A stretch of DNA of 64,000 bases from Microvelia longipes (lineage: Eukaryota; Arthropoda; Insecta; Hemiptera; Veliidae): contig JACMZG010001914.1 of assembly GCA_018340805.1 (NCBI GenBank), positions 25,498,569-25,562,568 on the forward strand, given 5' to 3'. Positions 35,618-46,615 of the stretch are shown here, in pieces. The notes beneath the pieces were generated by a model. That model did not search any database. It was given only the letters and a program-made list of their open reading frames with translations, and was not told the origin of the DNA. The stretch's first letter is position 1; each line of letters starts with the position of its first letter. The position numbers were made by a program, and so were the translations under genes.

Positions 35618-36689
35618 CAGGGTGTACAAAATAAAACTCCCTTCCTGAAAGGAGGTGACTCTACAGCTTATTTCCAACAAGAAACTTCATATTAATTATA
35701 GTCCTATTTTCAACCGTTATCACACAAGGTCAAATTTTATGATTTTAAAAAACGCGTTGATTTAACTTTATAAAATGACCAATTGTGGCTAAACTATAAC
35801 TGCTAGCTTCAAAATATTGATTTCGCTAGAAAGCTGAGAAAATTTGCTGTAAGACCACACACTTGTATTTTCAAAAACAATTTAACATAACAGCCAAAAA
35901 TTTGCATGAAATTAAAAATTAGTAAAATTTAATGATTTTCCAAATATTTTGAAGTTACTTTGATGAGAAACTAGCAAAGTTGAGAAACCTCTTGGTTTCA
36001 GGAAAACTACCTTGTTTACTCCTCTTTAAGTCAATACCCATATCAATCCACGTTGATAGGTTGATTTTTTCAGTAAAAGCAAAAATAGGCTCAAAAACAC
36101 GCTAAAAATGACTGTAACAGAAGTGATTTCTGTATAAGTTTTTATGTTAAATTTTCATTTAATTACTTCACACAAAAATTGTCTCAAATGAGAAGCATTT
36201 TCAGCGTGGTTTTTGAGCTTATTTTTGCTTTTACTGAAAAAAATCAACCTATCAACGTGGATTGATATAGGTATTGACTTGAAGAGGAGTAAACAAGGTA
36301 GTTTTCCTGAACCCAAGAGGTTCTCAAGTTTGCTAGTTTCTCATCAAAGTAACTTCAAAAATTTTGAAAAATCACAAAATTTTACTAATTTTTGATTTCA
36401 TGCAAATTTTTGGCTATTATGTTAAATTGATTTTGAAAATACAAGTGTCTGGTCTTATAGCAAATTTTCTCAGCTTTCCAACGAAACCAATATTTGGAAG
36501 CTAGCAGTTATAGTTTAGCCACAATTGGTCATCTTATGAAGTTAAGTCAACGCATTATTAAAAATCATAAAATTTGACCTTGTGGGAGAACGGTTGAAAA
36601 TCGGACTATAGCTAATATGAAGTTTTTTGTTGGAAATGAGCTGTAGTACCACCTCCTTTCGGGAAGGGAGTTTTATTTTGTACACCCTG
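35618..36689. mobile_element. 1,072-bp palindromic MITE in a TA microsatellite
   Basis: The ends are CAGGGTGTACAAAATAAAAC and its complement, with TA on both sides (35616-35617, 36690-36691). The two arms of about 490 bp are nearly perfect inverted repeats around a loop at roughly 36113-36196. TA target and terminus suggest a Tc1/mariner-derived fold-back, by inference. It was inserted into a (TA)n tract (35539-35617 and 36690-36776 are its two halves). It has no coding capacity. Confidence 0.88.
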
Positions 36690-36704
36690 TATATGTATAA
36701 TGTG

Positions 36705-36766
<62 letters not shown>

Positions 36767-36777
36767 ATATATATATG

Positions 36778-37340
36778 TATTTCTAGACACTTTCTTGTAA
36801 ACACTCTATCTTTCGAACGGATTAATATTTTTTAACCAAACTTGGTACAAAAATCAACCTTCGGAGGACACGAACCCTATTGAAAACCAGGTTTTTGTGA
36901 CGTCATTAACCCGGTTTGCTGAGTCAGCGAAATTTTCAAAAAATCAGCAAAATTCAGAGTTATTATTTTTTGCCGCGAAAAAGGTCAATATTTATGTTTT
37001 TTGAGACGCTGAATCAAATGAAACCGGTCCGAAGTCGATAGGACCACTCTAAGTGACCTAAAAATCGAGAATCCATTGTAAATTACCAAAAACCAAAATT
37101 TAGGTCGATAAAAAATAAATTTTGAGTAGGGTGTCGTTTTCTATGTAATTTTGGGCGCTGAATCGAATGAAACCGGTCCGAAGACGATACGACCACTTTA
37201 AGTTACCAAAAAGTCGAAAAAACCACAAAAAATATAGAAAACCAACATTACGGTCGTTGAAAATTAAATTTCGAGTAGGGTGTCGTTTTCAATGTTTTTT
37301 GGGCCTCTGAGATGAATGGCAGTGGTCAGGAGTATTTTCC
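36778..37340. repeat. Diverged repeat with about 120-bp internal tandem units
   Basis: GAATCAAATGAAACCGGTCC plus GAAGTCGATAGGACCACTC recurs as GAATCGAATGAAACCGGTCC plus GAAGACGATACGACCACTT. TTGAGTAGGGTGTCGTTTTC recurs as TCGAGTAGGGTGTCGTTTTC. The first part (CTTGGTACAAAAATCAACC, GTGACGTCATTAACCC) is inverted relative to 54240-54350. This is an uncharacterised transposon remnant. Confidence 0.65.
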
Positions 37341-37469
37341 AAAGGAAATGCGCTAAAACCTTTAAAGATAACTGACTAAGCTTAAAGATAAGTAACTAAT
37401 CTTTAAACTAGTGCAAATAATAGTGCGTACTTCTAATTTTAGAGGCATAGTTTTGTACAACAACTGGAT

Positions 37470-38210
37470 GATTATGCGCATTTCCTTTGGAAAATACAGA
37501 CAAAATGAGTTACGAGCAGTGCTTGACAATTGAGTAACTGCTTAGGTTCTAAAGCATGAACCGGAACCACGCAATGGGCATGGTTCTTGCATAAGCAAGA
37601 AATGGGTTGTTTAGCACGGGAAACACGAATTCTAAATGAAATTCGCCCGACAGCGGACCACCGCGCTGGAATTATTTATTTACTAGTTGTAAACTTATAT
37701 AATGTAAAAAGCACGGAAACACGCATCCAAAGGAAATTCGCCCGACATGCGGACCACCGCGCCAAAATTATTTTCTTTTTTAGTAGCTTATAAGATATTT
37801 TTTTTTAGAAAATAGGATAACGTGTGTTACGAAAGGTGTGTTATTAAATTTACTAATTTCCCGGTTTGATGTTTGTTTATTTCTACAAATCATGGTTATC
37901 ACGATATCAGGTATACTTAAAATTAACACAGCGTTTATATTTTTATAACATTTTATGAAAATTATACCTTTAAAATAATTAATACAATTTTTAACATTGT
38001 TAAAGACCCTTTTAAATAATTTTAACCTTAGAATTGAAGAAATAATTATTTTATACATAGGGAACAAGGTGAACTGACCCGCCACTAGCGGAGAAAGGGT
38101 GAACTCAGGGCAGGTCCATCTAAAGCAGCTTTATTTCGGGGGAGTTAGACCACTGTGTCCCGCTCCCCCACTCCTACTGTATGAATTTCTACATCACTTT
38201 AGTTACAATA
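37470..38210. repeat. Repeat region with internal duplication and inverted match to 30.1 kb
   Basis: AATTCGCCCGACAGCGGACC and ACCGCGC near 37645 recur as AATTCGCCCGACATGCGGAC near 37735. 38060-38206 is the inverted partner of 30083-30230. No gene is seen; the open frame 37780-38085 (minus) has no recognisable features. Confidence 0.55.
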
Positions 38211-38642
38211 TTCAATTTTAGTACCCAATTTTATTTCTGATTTTCAAAAAATGGTAAACATCACCGACTTTTCTTAGTCTTGCTGGCCAGCCGTTTTGAT
38301 AATATTTAATTACAGTGTTGAGAAAAGGATCAGCGGCAGTACTCTTGATGAATATTACAAAAAATCCTAGTTGATAACATCCAAATAAAAAGGTCAACCG
38401 TTTCTAACCCTTGCTCAGAAACGGTTGCACAACGGAGCCCAGCTTCAACTGCAACGTATATAAATCAACAAAGAAGGATGGAGGAACAAGTGGCGCTGAT
38501 TAACGGCATAGTAGTTGAATTACAATGCCCCCTGAATTGAAAGCTGGTCCATCTCATCCATAGGGAAAAAGGTGGAAATTGGAACACTGTCTCTACGCCG
38601 ACCTCTCATTTTCACATCATTTTAGTAAATCCTATTATATAC

Positions 38643-38778
38643 CTGGTTTACAAGATGAAACACTCCAAAATGCCTGATTCCCAACTTCCACTGAATCAGA
38701 ACAACGAACATCCTTAAATGGATCTTCCTCTACACTAGTTTTAGTCTTCTTCTTCCTCCGTTCCACAGCTGAGGTCAT
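38643..38778 (-). CDS. APC10: APC10 exon 1 (start codon)
   Basis: ATG at 38776-38778, then a basic N-terminus TSAVERRKKKTKTS. It ends VGNQAFWSVSSCKPG, which aligns with the human start of the DOC fold. The donor is GTATATA. Later in-frame methionines would lose the domain start, so this ATG is preferred. Confidence 0.93.
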
Positions 38779-39385
38779 TGTGAACAATAAAAAAACTGTT
38801 TCCAAGGAAAAAGTAAAAAATTAATGATAACATTTACTCAACCAGAATTTTTACCAAATTGACTATTCCCGCCATTGTGATAACTATCATTTTCATCTTT
38901 CAAAACACATAACAGCCGCTTTCATGGTTTCATCCAGAAACAAATAATTTTTCTCATTAAAATTTTTATATAGAACCCTAGAAATTAAAATTATAACAAT
39001 TTTATCAACATAATTAATATCATAGAGTTTATGTTAATTCTTTTATAAATTAATTTTTAAGGGTTGAAATATTTTTTGTAAGAAGCAGCTTCAGCAAGGA
39101 GTTTTGAAAAAATCATTTTTTTTAACTGTTATCAAAAATTGATTATTTTAAACTTAGATTTTAAAATTTCGCCAACAAGTTAAAAGTAATATGATTTATT
39201 TTAAAGATCGGAAGATTAAGGTTGTCTGATGCTTTCGCAGAAATACAAAGCATTATTTCGTCTAAATATTTTGAAGAATTAAAAGGAAATACAAGAACTT
39301 TCAGTGTATAGTCAAAAGTTTACAAAATAAGAAGGTTATAAAACGCGCTCAAAATTAGTTTTGGGGGAGGTTCGAGATCGCGAGC
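38779..39385. promoter_or_regulatory. Head-to-head APC10/ATG16 spacer, probable bidirectional promoter
   Basis: 607 bp separate the two start codons, which face outward on opposite strands. Both 5' UTRs and promoters must lie here unless distant non-coding first exons exist. No TATA or other core element is clear to me. Activity is inferred from position only. Confidence 0.5.
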
Positions 39386-39491
39386 ATGGCTTCCGCGTCG
39401 GCCAAAAACAACTGGAGAGAATCTATTATTTCTCAGATTCAAAAGAGAAATCAAGTTGAACGTACACCGTACATAGATTTAGTACTATTCC
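39386..39491 (+). CDS. ATG16: ATG16 exon 1 (ATG5-binding N-terminus)
   Basis: ATG at 39386, then ASASAKNNWRESIISQI and KRNQVERTPYIDLVLF. Donor CCGTAAGC; ends in phase 1. It matches the N-terminal helix of ATG16 proteins in position and pattern. Confidence 0.93.
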
Positions 39492-41226
39492 GTAAGCATG
39501 TAACAGGAAAATTATATTATATTAATTTGTAGTATTGAAGTTCTTCGTGTTGATTTCCAAGGACGTCGGTTATCAAAACCTGATCATTTTGTCAACAAAG
39601 CTCCTTGTCTCGTTTGTAATTTATACCCTGTTTGTTCTTCATTCTTTTTCAAGTCTATTTTTAAAATTATAAGGCTCAATAAATGTTTAATAATTAAATC
39701 ATAGCATGATTTAACATCAGAGCACAGCTGTTATGTAATCTCGATTCAAATCAACTCTTATCACTTCATGAATAGTGAAAGTGGTTTTGGTTGAGGATAT
39801 GTCGATTCCAAAATTTAAGAAAATTATTATTTTCTAATAACCTTTAGATCTTTGAGCTTAATCGAGCCCTCAGTTCATGTGGGTGGGCTTGATACAACAT
39901 TAGCGTTCATTGCCATAATATTTATTGTACAAATCTTATGAACATACTACATGACTGTTATATCAAATTTTATCAAAATTATTCACAGCAATTGTGAATA
40001 ATTTTTTTGCGTGACGGAATTAGAGGGTTGCCAAATTTGAGAGGTTGACATTGAAATAACCCCCTTGCTATTTGTAGTGCTCAATATGTTTTGGCTGGAT
40101 AAATACACCGTAACAATGCACCTCTAAGAAAGTTATTATGATGAAGCAAGATGCTATCATTCCTGGCATTAAGATCGCCTTACCATGTCAGGCGAGGAAA
40201 ATAATTCTATTGGTCTGAGGACCATATTATTTGTTGTCTTTTGTGAAAAGGGAAATGGAAGGGGAAGTCTACTCACTCTCTAAGGATCCTGGGTTAAAAA
40301 AATGGGAGTGGCTCCTTTGCATATTATACAATTATATAATAAAAAACTTTGTATATCGTGACAACTTGGGAAGTTTAAAAGGCCTATTGTTAGTAAAGAA
40401 ATTATGAATCATCAACCCAAGTTATGACATTATGTAAGCTAAATCGATTAGAACCATTTTTAGCTGAATTGGACAATTCCAAGCGGTGAATGTTCTTGGT
40501 AAAATGCCATGTATCAAGTAAATAAAACAGCAAATAATACAAAACAATAGTGTGGCTGCATAGCGACTATGGGCTGAAGGCCTATTTTCTAATTTTTTTT
40601 AGAAAACTATTGGCAATTCCTTTTACTTAAGGGTAGCTTATATTAATTATCTCATTTCATCTCATTAAAGCATATTATTATATGCTTTCTTACACAGATG
40701 CTTTCCCATTATACTCTAATAGAAACAACATTTGAGCAATCATTTGAAACTCTCATTGTAAATAAGTTTTATTTTACAATCTTCATACGAAGTACCTAAA
40801 ATAAGAAGATATAGTTTTAATATTTTTATTTTAAAGTAACTATGTGGAGGTTCCACTACCCTTTTATCTTCATTTTCTTTGTTGTAGATTTGTTTTACAA
40901 GATTTCATTCAAATCTTGTAGATTTGTTGTTCATGTCATCTATGTTTTTTTGTAATTTTCAAGATTATAATTGCTGTGTAATATGAATTGTGCTATTTTG
41001 TTAATATTGGTTAGAGTGAGATGTTTATTGCTAATGGGTGTCGGAACGGAACAAATTATATATTTAAGATAGTTACAATTAGTATGTATATGTCAAAATG
41101 TAGAAAGTTTTCACATGATCAAAGTAGGATAGACTTAAGAGGGCATGAGCTTTTATATTTTATTTTGTATACTTATACAAGTTCATGAATTATTTAATAA
41201 ATAAATAAATTGAATTTATTTTTCAG

Positions 41227-41491
41227 ATAATCGTATCTTTGAAAGTTGGAATTCACTAAAAAATGAAAATAGACAGTTATCTATTCAAAATGAATTACTT
41301 CGCATGGAAACTGGAGGAGGGACTTCCACAGCAAATACAGCAGCTATACAAGCGCTTGAGAAGAAATGTTTTGAACAAGCAGAAGAACTGGCTGAACTGC
41401 ACAGAAATAGAAGTGTTAATGCAAACCTTGTAGTAACTCTAAATGAAAAATTAAAAGTCATGGAAGCTACTTTAGAACAAAAGAATGAAAG
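41227..41491 (+). CDS. ATG16: ATG16 exon 2 (coiled coil)
   Basis: Acceptor TTTTTCAG, donor GTAATAG. Reads HNRIFESWNSLKNENRQLSI, a Gly/Thr-rich hinge (METGGGTSTANT) and a long charged coiled coil ending LEQKNER. Ends in phase 2. Confidence 0.93.
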
Positions 41492-42084
41492 GTAATAGTT
41501 ATTTACATGGCAGAGGGGGAGGGAGGAGAGAACAAAGTTTTACAGCTCAAGGCTAAGTTTTCACATAAGGCGAAGCCACAGGTGAAAACTTCATTATCAC
41601 CCAAGGCTGTAAGGCCGAGGGAGGTAAACAAGTTAGCTCCTGAAGCTTTGCCGAGGGAGATAACTAACATTGACTCCCGAGGCCTAGCCAAGGAAGACAA
41701 TACAAGAGCTGAAATTTTCTGATCCTTGTCGCACATTAAATTTACTTACAACTTAGACAATAATATTTCTTATTAATTTTTAAAATTTGTTGATGATGAT
41801 GGGAATGAGAAGTTACAATTTAAAGGGTTGTTAATAATGATTTAGGTAGGGGGTTTTTATTTTTTTTGACACATTCTCTTTTTCATTCCCTACATTATTT
41901 AGAATTTGTTCTATGACTTTGATTATATTTGGTATAGATGACTATATAGCCACTGCACGTGATTGCCATGACTTATTAAAGTTGTCATAGATGCACTTGC
42001 ATTGACAAGAAGGGTCGCAGATGTTCTACACAGGCAATGCTCTGCTTATAATTTAGGATCTGGGAGATTTAAATTGATGTTAGA

Positions 42085-42205
42085 ATTATTACGTTCTTAG
42101 GGATGTAAATATGCGTTTTACGTCCCTAGGGACATAAATGTGTGTTACATGTCCCTAGGGACATTAATAAGTGTTATTTCGTCCCTTGGGACATAAAACA
42201 CGTTT
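42085..42205. repeat. Three tandem copies of a CCCTAGGG palindrome
   Basis: ACGTCCCTAGGGACATAAAT, ATGTCCCTAGGGACATTAAT and TCGTCCCTTGGGACATAAAA are spaced about 32-38 bp apart, each followed by a GTGTT/CGTTT-type spacer. A diverged copy (GTTCTTAGGGATGTAAATAT) precedes them. Each unit is itself a palindrome. They lie in ATG16 intron 2. Confidence 0.85.
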
Positions 42206-42910
42206 ACGAGGTCAGGTCGCTACTTATGAAATCCTGATTTACAACCCAAGTCTTAGGTATAAATACTTTAACTCTTTAGTCTGTTTCAGTGAAATTTCGT
42301 CAGAAAATAACACTTATGATGCCGTGTTTGGATGACGGCAGTTGGGAGGAGGGGGGGGGGGGTTAATTCATTATGTCTCATAGCTCAAAAGTAATTTCTC
42401 TTTTAATGTGGGATTTTTTTTAAATTTATAATTATCACATAAAGTTATTTGAAAAAGGCAGCCAAAACTTGTAGGAGAAGCGAAAACTATCCCAGAGAGA
42501 GTGGTGTTTTGTACACTTTAGGGAAGGAAGGGACTTCCTCAGAAAACTACTTTGTCCAAGGGGGTGACATATTTTCCAGAGGGGCGACACTCCTCTCTGG
42601 CTTTGAGCCTTCCTCATTCCAAGTATATATTTATGTCTTTTCAAGGTGTATATGGATTGTTAGTGTGTATATATTGTTTATACTGGCTGAGGCAGGTGAA
42701 GACCGTTCGTAAGAATTTTAATAGTTTGAAATCCATGAAAGATTCATTGACATAGTTCTGTATGCCTTAGAAGTGTTTTAATTAGAGCTTATCTTTGACT
42801 TAGTTCCAAAGGATTTAAACAGATCAACTTTTGATCTAGCTTAAAAATGTATTCCTCATACGTTGTAGACAAGTGGGGTTTTTACAAAATTAACTAATAT
42901 CATAAGATGA

Positions 42911-43259
42911 AATGAAATAAAACAGAGTCTCTCCACTAATGATACACATTTGACATAGCCAGCTTTCAATCTTAACAGATCATCATCAGTGCCTAACCAA
43001 CGAAGTAAAAAATATATTACAAAAAATACTCTAAATAAAAATAACATACTAGAATAAAAAAATACAATACAATGAGATGAATTGTATTTTCATCTCATTG
43101 TATTGTATTTCTTTTTATTCTAGTATGTTATTTTTATTTACAGTATTTTTTAATATATTTTTTACTTCGTTGGTTAGGCACTGATGATGATCTGTTAAGA
43201 TTGAAAGCTGGCTATGTCAAATATATATCATTAGTGGAAAGACTTTGTTTTATTTCATT
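42911..43259. mobile_element. 349-bp fold-back element in ATG16 intron 2
   Basis: Arms of about 165 bp start AATGAAATAAAAC and continue GTCTCTCCACTAATGATA on the left, with the mirror image on the right. The loop is near 43075-43095. Both arms carry CTGATGAT-GATCT-GTTA-AGATT-GAAAGC (43181-43208 plus strand; mirrored near 42962-42989). The CTCTCCACTAA block also occurs in 55573-55759. Confidence 0.85.
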
Positions 43260-43448
43260 ATTTGAACTCCACAACTCATTTTTTCCTTTTTTCATATCAT
43301 AAGAGATTCAACTATTAGATATGCCTACTCAGGGGCAGACTGGCCAGTGAGGGCAAGGGAGGCAGCCCTCCTAGGACCTCTCAAATAAAAAAAAACAACA
43401 AATATTAAAAAAAATAACCTATTAAATATTCTTAAACTTATAACATAT

Positions 43449-44016
43449 AGACCAAGAGCCCAGGGGTGTTTTGTTAATAAAAAGTGTAATGGCTGGAACC
43501 GGTCTCAATTTTTCATAAATACCTTCCTGAACAAGGATCTGCAATTCTGCCGTCTCGTATCGGATGGGTGTCCCAGGCAGAACGCACTTTAGGGTCAAAA
43601 GTTCTGCCTGGACACCCATCCGATACGAGTCGGCAGAATTGCAGATCCTTGTTCAGGGAGGTATTTACGAAAAATTGAGACCGGTTCCAGCCATTACACT
43701 GTTTGTTAACTTGGGTTGTAAATTTGACCTGTAAAGTGCGTTCTGCCTGGGACGCCCATCCGATACGAGTCTGCAGAATTGCAGATCCTTGTTCAGGAAG
43801 ATATTTACAAAAAATTGAGACCGGTTCCAGCCATTACACTGTTTGTTAACTTGGGTTGTAAATTTGACCTGTAAAGTGCGTTCTGCCTGGGACGCCCATC
43901 CGATACGAGTCTGCAGAATTGCAGATCCTTGTTCAGGAAGATATTTACGAAAAATTGAGACCGGTTCCAGCCATTACACTTTTTATTAACAAAACACCCC
44001 TGGGCTCTTGGTCTAA
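43449..44016. mobile_element. MITE with internal inverted and tandem 140-bp units
   Basis: Outer inverted ends: GACCAAGAGCCCAGGGGTGT at about 43451 and its complement at about 44013. Inside, the block GGTCTCAATTTTTC...CAGGCAGAACGCAC occurs once inverted and three times direct. Direct units each contain CCCATCCGATACGAGTC, GAATTGCAGATCCTTGTTCA and GACCGGTTCCAGCCATTACA. Two units of about 140 bp are nearly identical, so the interior has amplified in tandem. Confidence 0.85.
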
Positions 44017-44094
44017 TATAAATACATTTATTTATTATAAATATGTAATATATTCATACCACCATAGTCGAAGGGGCTCAATACTCTAAGGTAG

Positions 44095-44620
44095 GGTTTA
44101 AAGAGCTCCTAGAGATAAATATTTTATGGACTTAAAAAATTTGCCTAAATCTAAGGACTTTAAGGTCCTTATTACTTTACTTGGGGCCCCATACGGAAGA
44201 CAAGGGCTAAAAGGGGCCCTAGCGTATTCGATCATTGCTATAAAGCAGCATAAAATGGCACTAGATATACGGTTTTTTAAGTAATTAAAATTTTATTTTA
44301 AATTTTAGAGCTTGATGATTCCTATTCTTTATACATAGACGTTTAAGGTATAATTGCCCTATTCGAAGACAAGAGCCAATGATAGCCCTTAATATACTTG
44401 GTCAGGGCCCTAAAGTAGCAGAAAAGGGCCTTGCAGATTATTACATTATTATTATTATTATTATTATTATTATAGGGTCTTATTAGAGCTTTAAGGCCTC
44501 TATTCTATATACGTGGACCTTTAAAAGTCCCATACAGAAGTTTAGGGCCACAAGAGGCCCTTATCTTGATCAGGACCCTACACCTACAAAAACCCGCTAC
44601 AAAAGGCGCTAGAGATTAAA
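44095..44620. repeat. Three diverged direct repeats rich in GGGCCC
   Basis: Three units of about 150-180 bp share a colinear pattern: CATACGGAAGACAAGGGCTA / CTATTCGAAGACAAGAGCCA / CATACAGAAGTTTAGGGCCA. Each is followed by GGCCCTA- or GGCCCTT-type sequence, GATCA- or GGTCA-type sequence, and AAA(A)GGCRCTAGAGAT-like ends. The second unit is followed by an (ATT)n run at about 44446-44475. Confidence 0.6.
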
Positions 44621-45330
44621 CATAAAATAGTTTAATTAAATATTACAAATGTATAAATAACTTAAATTTTATTTAAATTTGACTTAAATTTTATTTATTT
44701 ATTTACTTTACTTTATTTTAATTTATTTAAATAAAATAATAATCACTAATACGAATCTACTACTCAAGTTAAAAGTAGACCACTCTATTTAGGAAAGAAT
44801 GTAAAAACCTCCCCCCCCCCCTATTAGGCTCTTTTAGGCCAAACCCTCCTGGCTCAGTCCGCCTCTGTGCCTGCTGTCTTAGATCAGTTAATAAAAAATA
44901 ATAAGGGGCAACGGGGAGCCAAGCAGACCCTTGAAGTGAGCCTTCAAGTTGAGTTGCCCTTGAGCAGCCCACATGACATAATAAATAAATTCATTGTAAA
45001 CTGTCATGTAATAAGATAATAATAATTAAAGAACGAATGATACTAAACTCCAATCAATGCACAGGACTTCTTCTGAGCATGCTAAAGGCCTGTGTTTATT
45101 TTTCTTGATTGCTTTTTTTGTGTCTTCTCCATTATTTTTACTTTTTCTTACCTATTACTGTAGGTATCTTGGAAAAGTCATGTGTTGGCACTAAAAGTTC
45201 AATGCTGAGAATTCTCTTGGTTAAAACTGCCCCCTGAGTGGTTTTAACCAATTTGTATGTGTGCCTGATGTATATAATTTTATATTTCATGCTTTGAGAT
45301 AATGTATATAATTAATTCTGGTAAATTCAG
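44621..45330. other. ATG16 intron 2 end, nothing recognised
   Basis: AT-rich sequence and a poly-C tract (44808-44821). A small fold-back repeat remnant with the TACCTATTACTGTAGGTATC hairpin motif lies near 45148-45175. No exon is seen before the acceptor at 45330. Confidence 0.45.
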
Positions 45331-45493
45331 GATTGCTGAGCTTTTAAAACAAGAATCTCTTATCAAACAAGAAATTGATGGTTATAAAATCTTACAAGAT
45401 CAGATGGAAAAGAAATTTTTATTGCTGAAAGATGAGCACCAAGCTTTACAGTTTACTGCAGATCATCTTGAAGAGAAACTTAGGAAAACACAG
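45331..45493 (+). CDS. ATG16: ATG16 exon 3 (coiled coil)
   Basis: Acceptor AAATTCAG, donor GTATTT. Reads RIAELLKQESLIKQEIDGYK and LLLKDEHQALQFTADHLEEK. This is the block best conserved with human ATG16L1 ([20 protein letters not shown]). Ends in phase 0. Confidence 0.95.
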
Positions 45494-46615
45494 GTATTTT
45501 ACAATGTTTACATTAATAATAACAATACCTCTTTAAAGCATTACAGTTCATCAGGCATGATCCTGTAGAAACCACCTTTGTTGACATTTGTCACCATTGC
45601 TGTTAAAGTATAAACTAAAAGTGGTGATAACTTATTTTTGTAAAATAATATCAGACATCCATGGTGTCAAGGTGAATATTTAAAGAATGGCCCTTAAATT
45701 ACCTCAGTTATTCAGATGGCTCCATGGTTTGCTACCAATTTTGGTCAACTGATTTGGCTAAAGAGACCAATTGAAGCGAGTCAATCTTCCTAGATAGACA
45801 TTAAGCATTCTTCTAGCTATTTGAATGGAAAGAGAATAAATGTTATAATGAAAAGAACCCAGAAACATTGGCAAATTTTCCTGGTCTGGTAACTAAGCCA
45901 AGAATATTACCTTAGTTTCCTAAATTTAAGAGGGCACTGTTGTCTCAATTTTGCCAGTTTAAATAAATCGATAAATAAATCTTACTTTATCTACTCTTAC
46001 AAATTTTCAGTGCACACTATTATTTGCACTTCTTTAAAGCTTAGTTAGTTTTAATGTTTTTAGTGCATTTCATAATGAAAAATCGTTAAAAGACAAGCCA
46101 TCTAGCTTAAAGTTTAGACTTGAATGTAGAAAGAAAAAATTATTTTATTAACATGCAGTTTCATTTTTTTACTATTTAAGTTTTATTAATATAAATAAAT
46201 AAATAAACCATTTATTACAGATAAAAAAACACAACCTTCATAATTTCTAACATTAAACATAATCTTAAATTTTTCCTTATTTTTACATTTATTTAAATAA
46301 TTTTTTGTTTTATCTGTAAATCGGTGAAAACCGTGGTTATACCTTTACAAGGTATTAGGAGTTGCATTTAAAAATTATTATTATTTTGATTTTATTTTTA
46401 TGTATGATATATTATTATTTAATTTTACTAAATATTATTTAAGTGTAATTCTAAGTACTATTTATTTTTCTTGTAATTTTTAAATTTATTTTATTTTAAA
46501 TTTTATTTTAGGTATTTTTTATTATTATTTCACTATTTATAATTATCGTTAATTTGTTTATTTTGAATTTAATATATTTTATAACTCGCTTATTTAAATA
46601 TATTAATATATTCAG
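45494..46615. other. ATG16 intron 3, nothing recognised
   Basis: AT-rich intron without recognisable exon or element. Confidence 0.45.

Larger units (their letters stand above)
18637..38778 (-). other. APC10: APC10/DOC1 gene, complete coding region in four exons
   Basis: Anaphase-promoting complex subunit 10 is the DOC-domain subunit. With the coactivator it forms the receptor for destruction-box substrates and so drives mitotic ubiquitination. The exons 38643-38778, 27761-27923, 25148-25286 and 18637-18798 (minus strand) total 600 nt: 199 residues plus stop, against about 185 in human. Phases 1, 2 and 0 at the junctions all agree. The DOC jelly-roll is intact: [64 protein letters not shown] and LSNHQNGRDCHIRQI. 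The C-terminus is VIR, preserving the Ile-Arg tail that docks on APC3/CDC27. The N-terminal basic stretch (RRKKKTKTS) differs from vertebrates. The gene spans 20 kb because introns of 10.7, 2.5 and 6.3 kb are filled with transposons. Its start faces ATG16 across 607 bp. Confidence 0.96.

Noticed and set aside
41507..41736. Overlapping 71- and 77-residue frames in ATG16 intron 2
   Set aside because: They begin after the exon 2 donor, have no homologous pattern, and the two strands are equally open because of GAGG/GAAG-rich repeat sequence.
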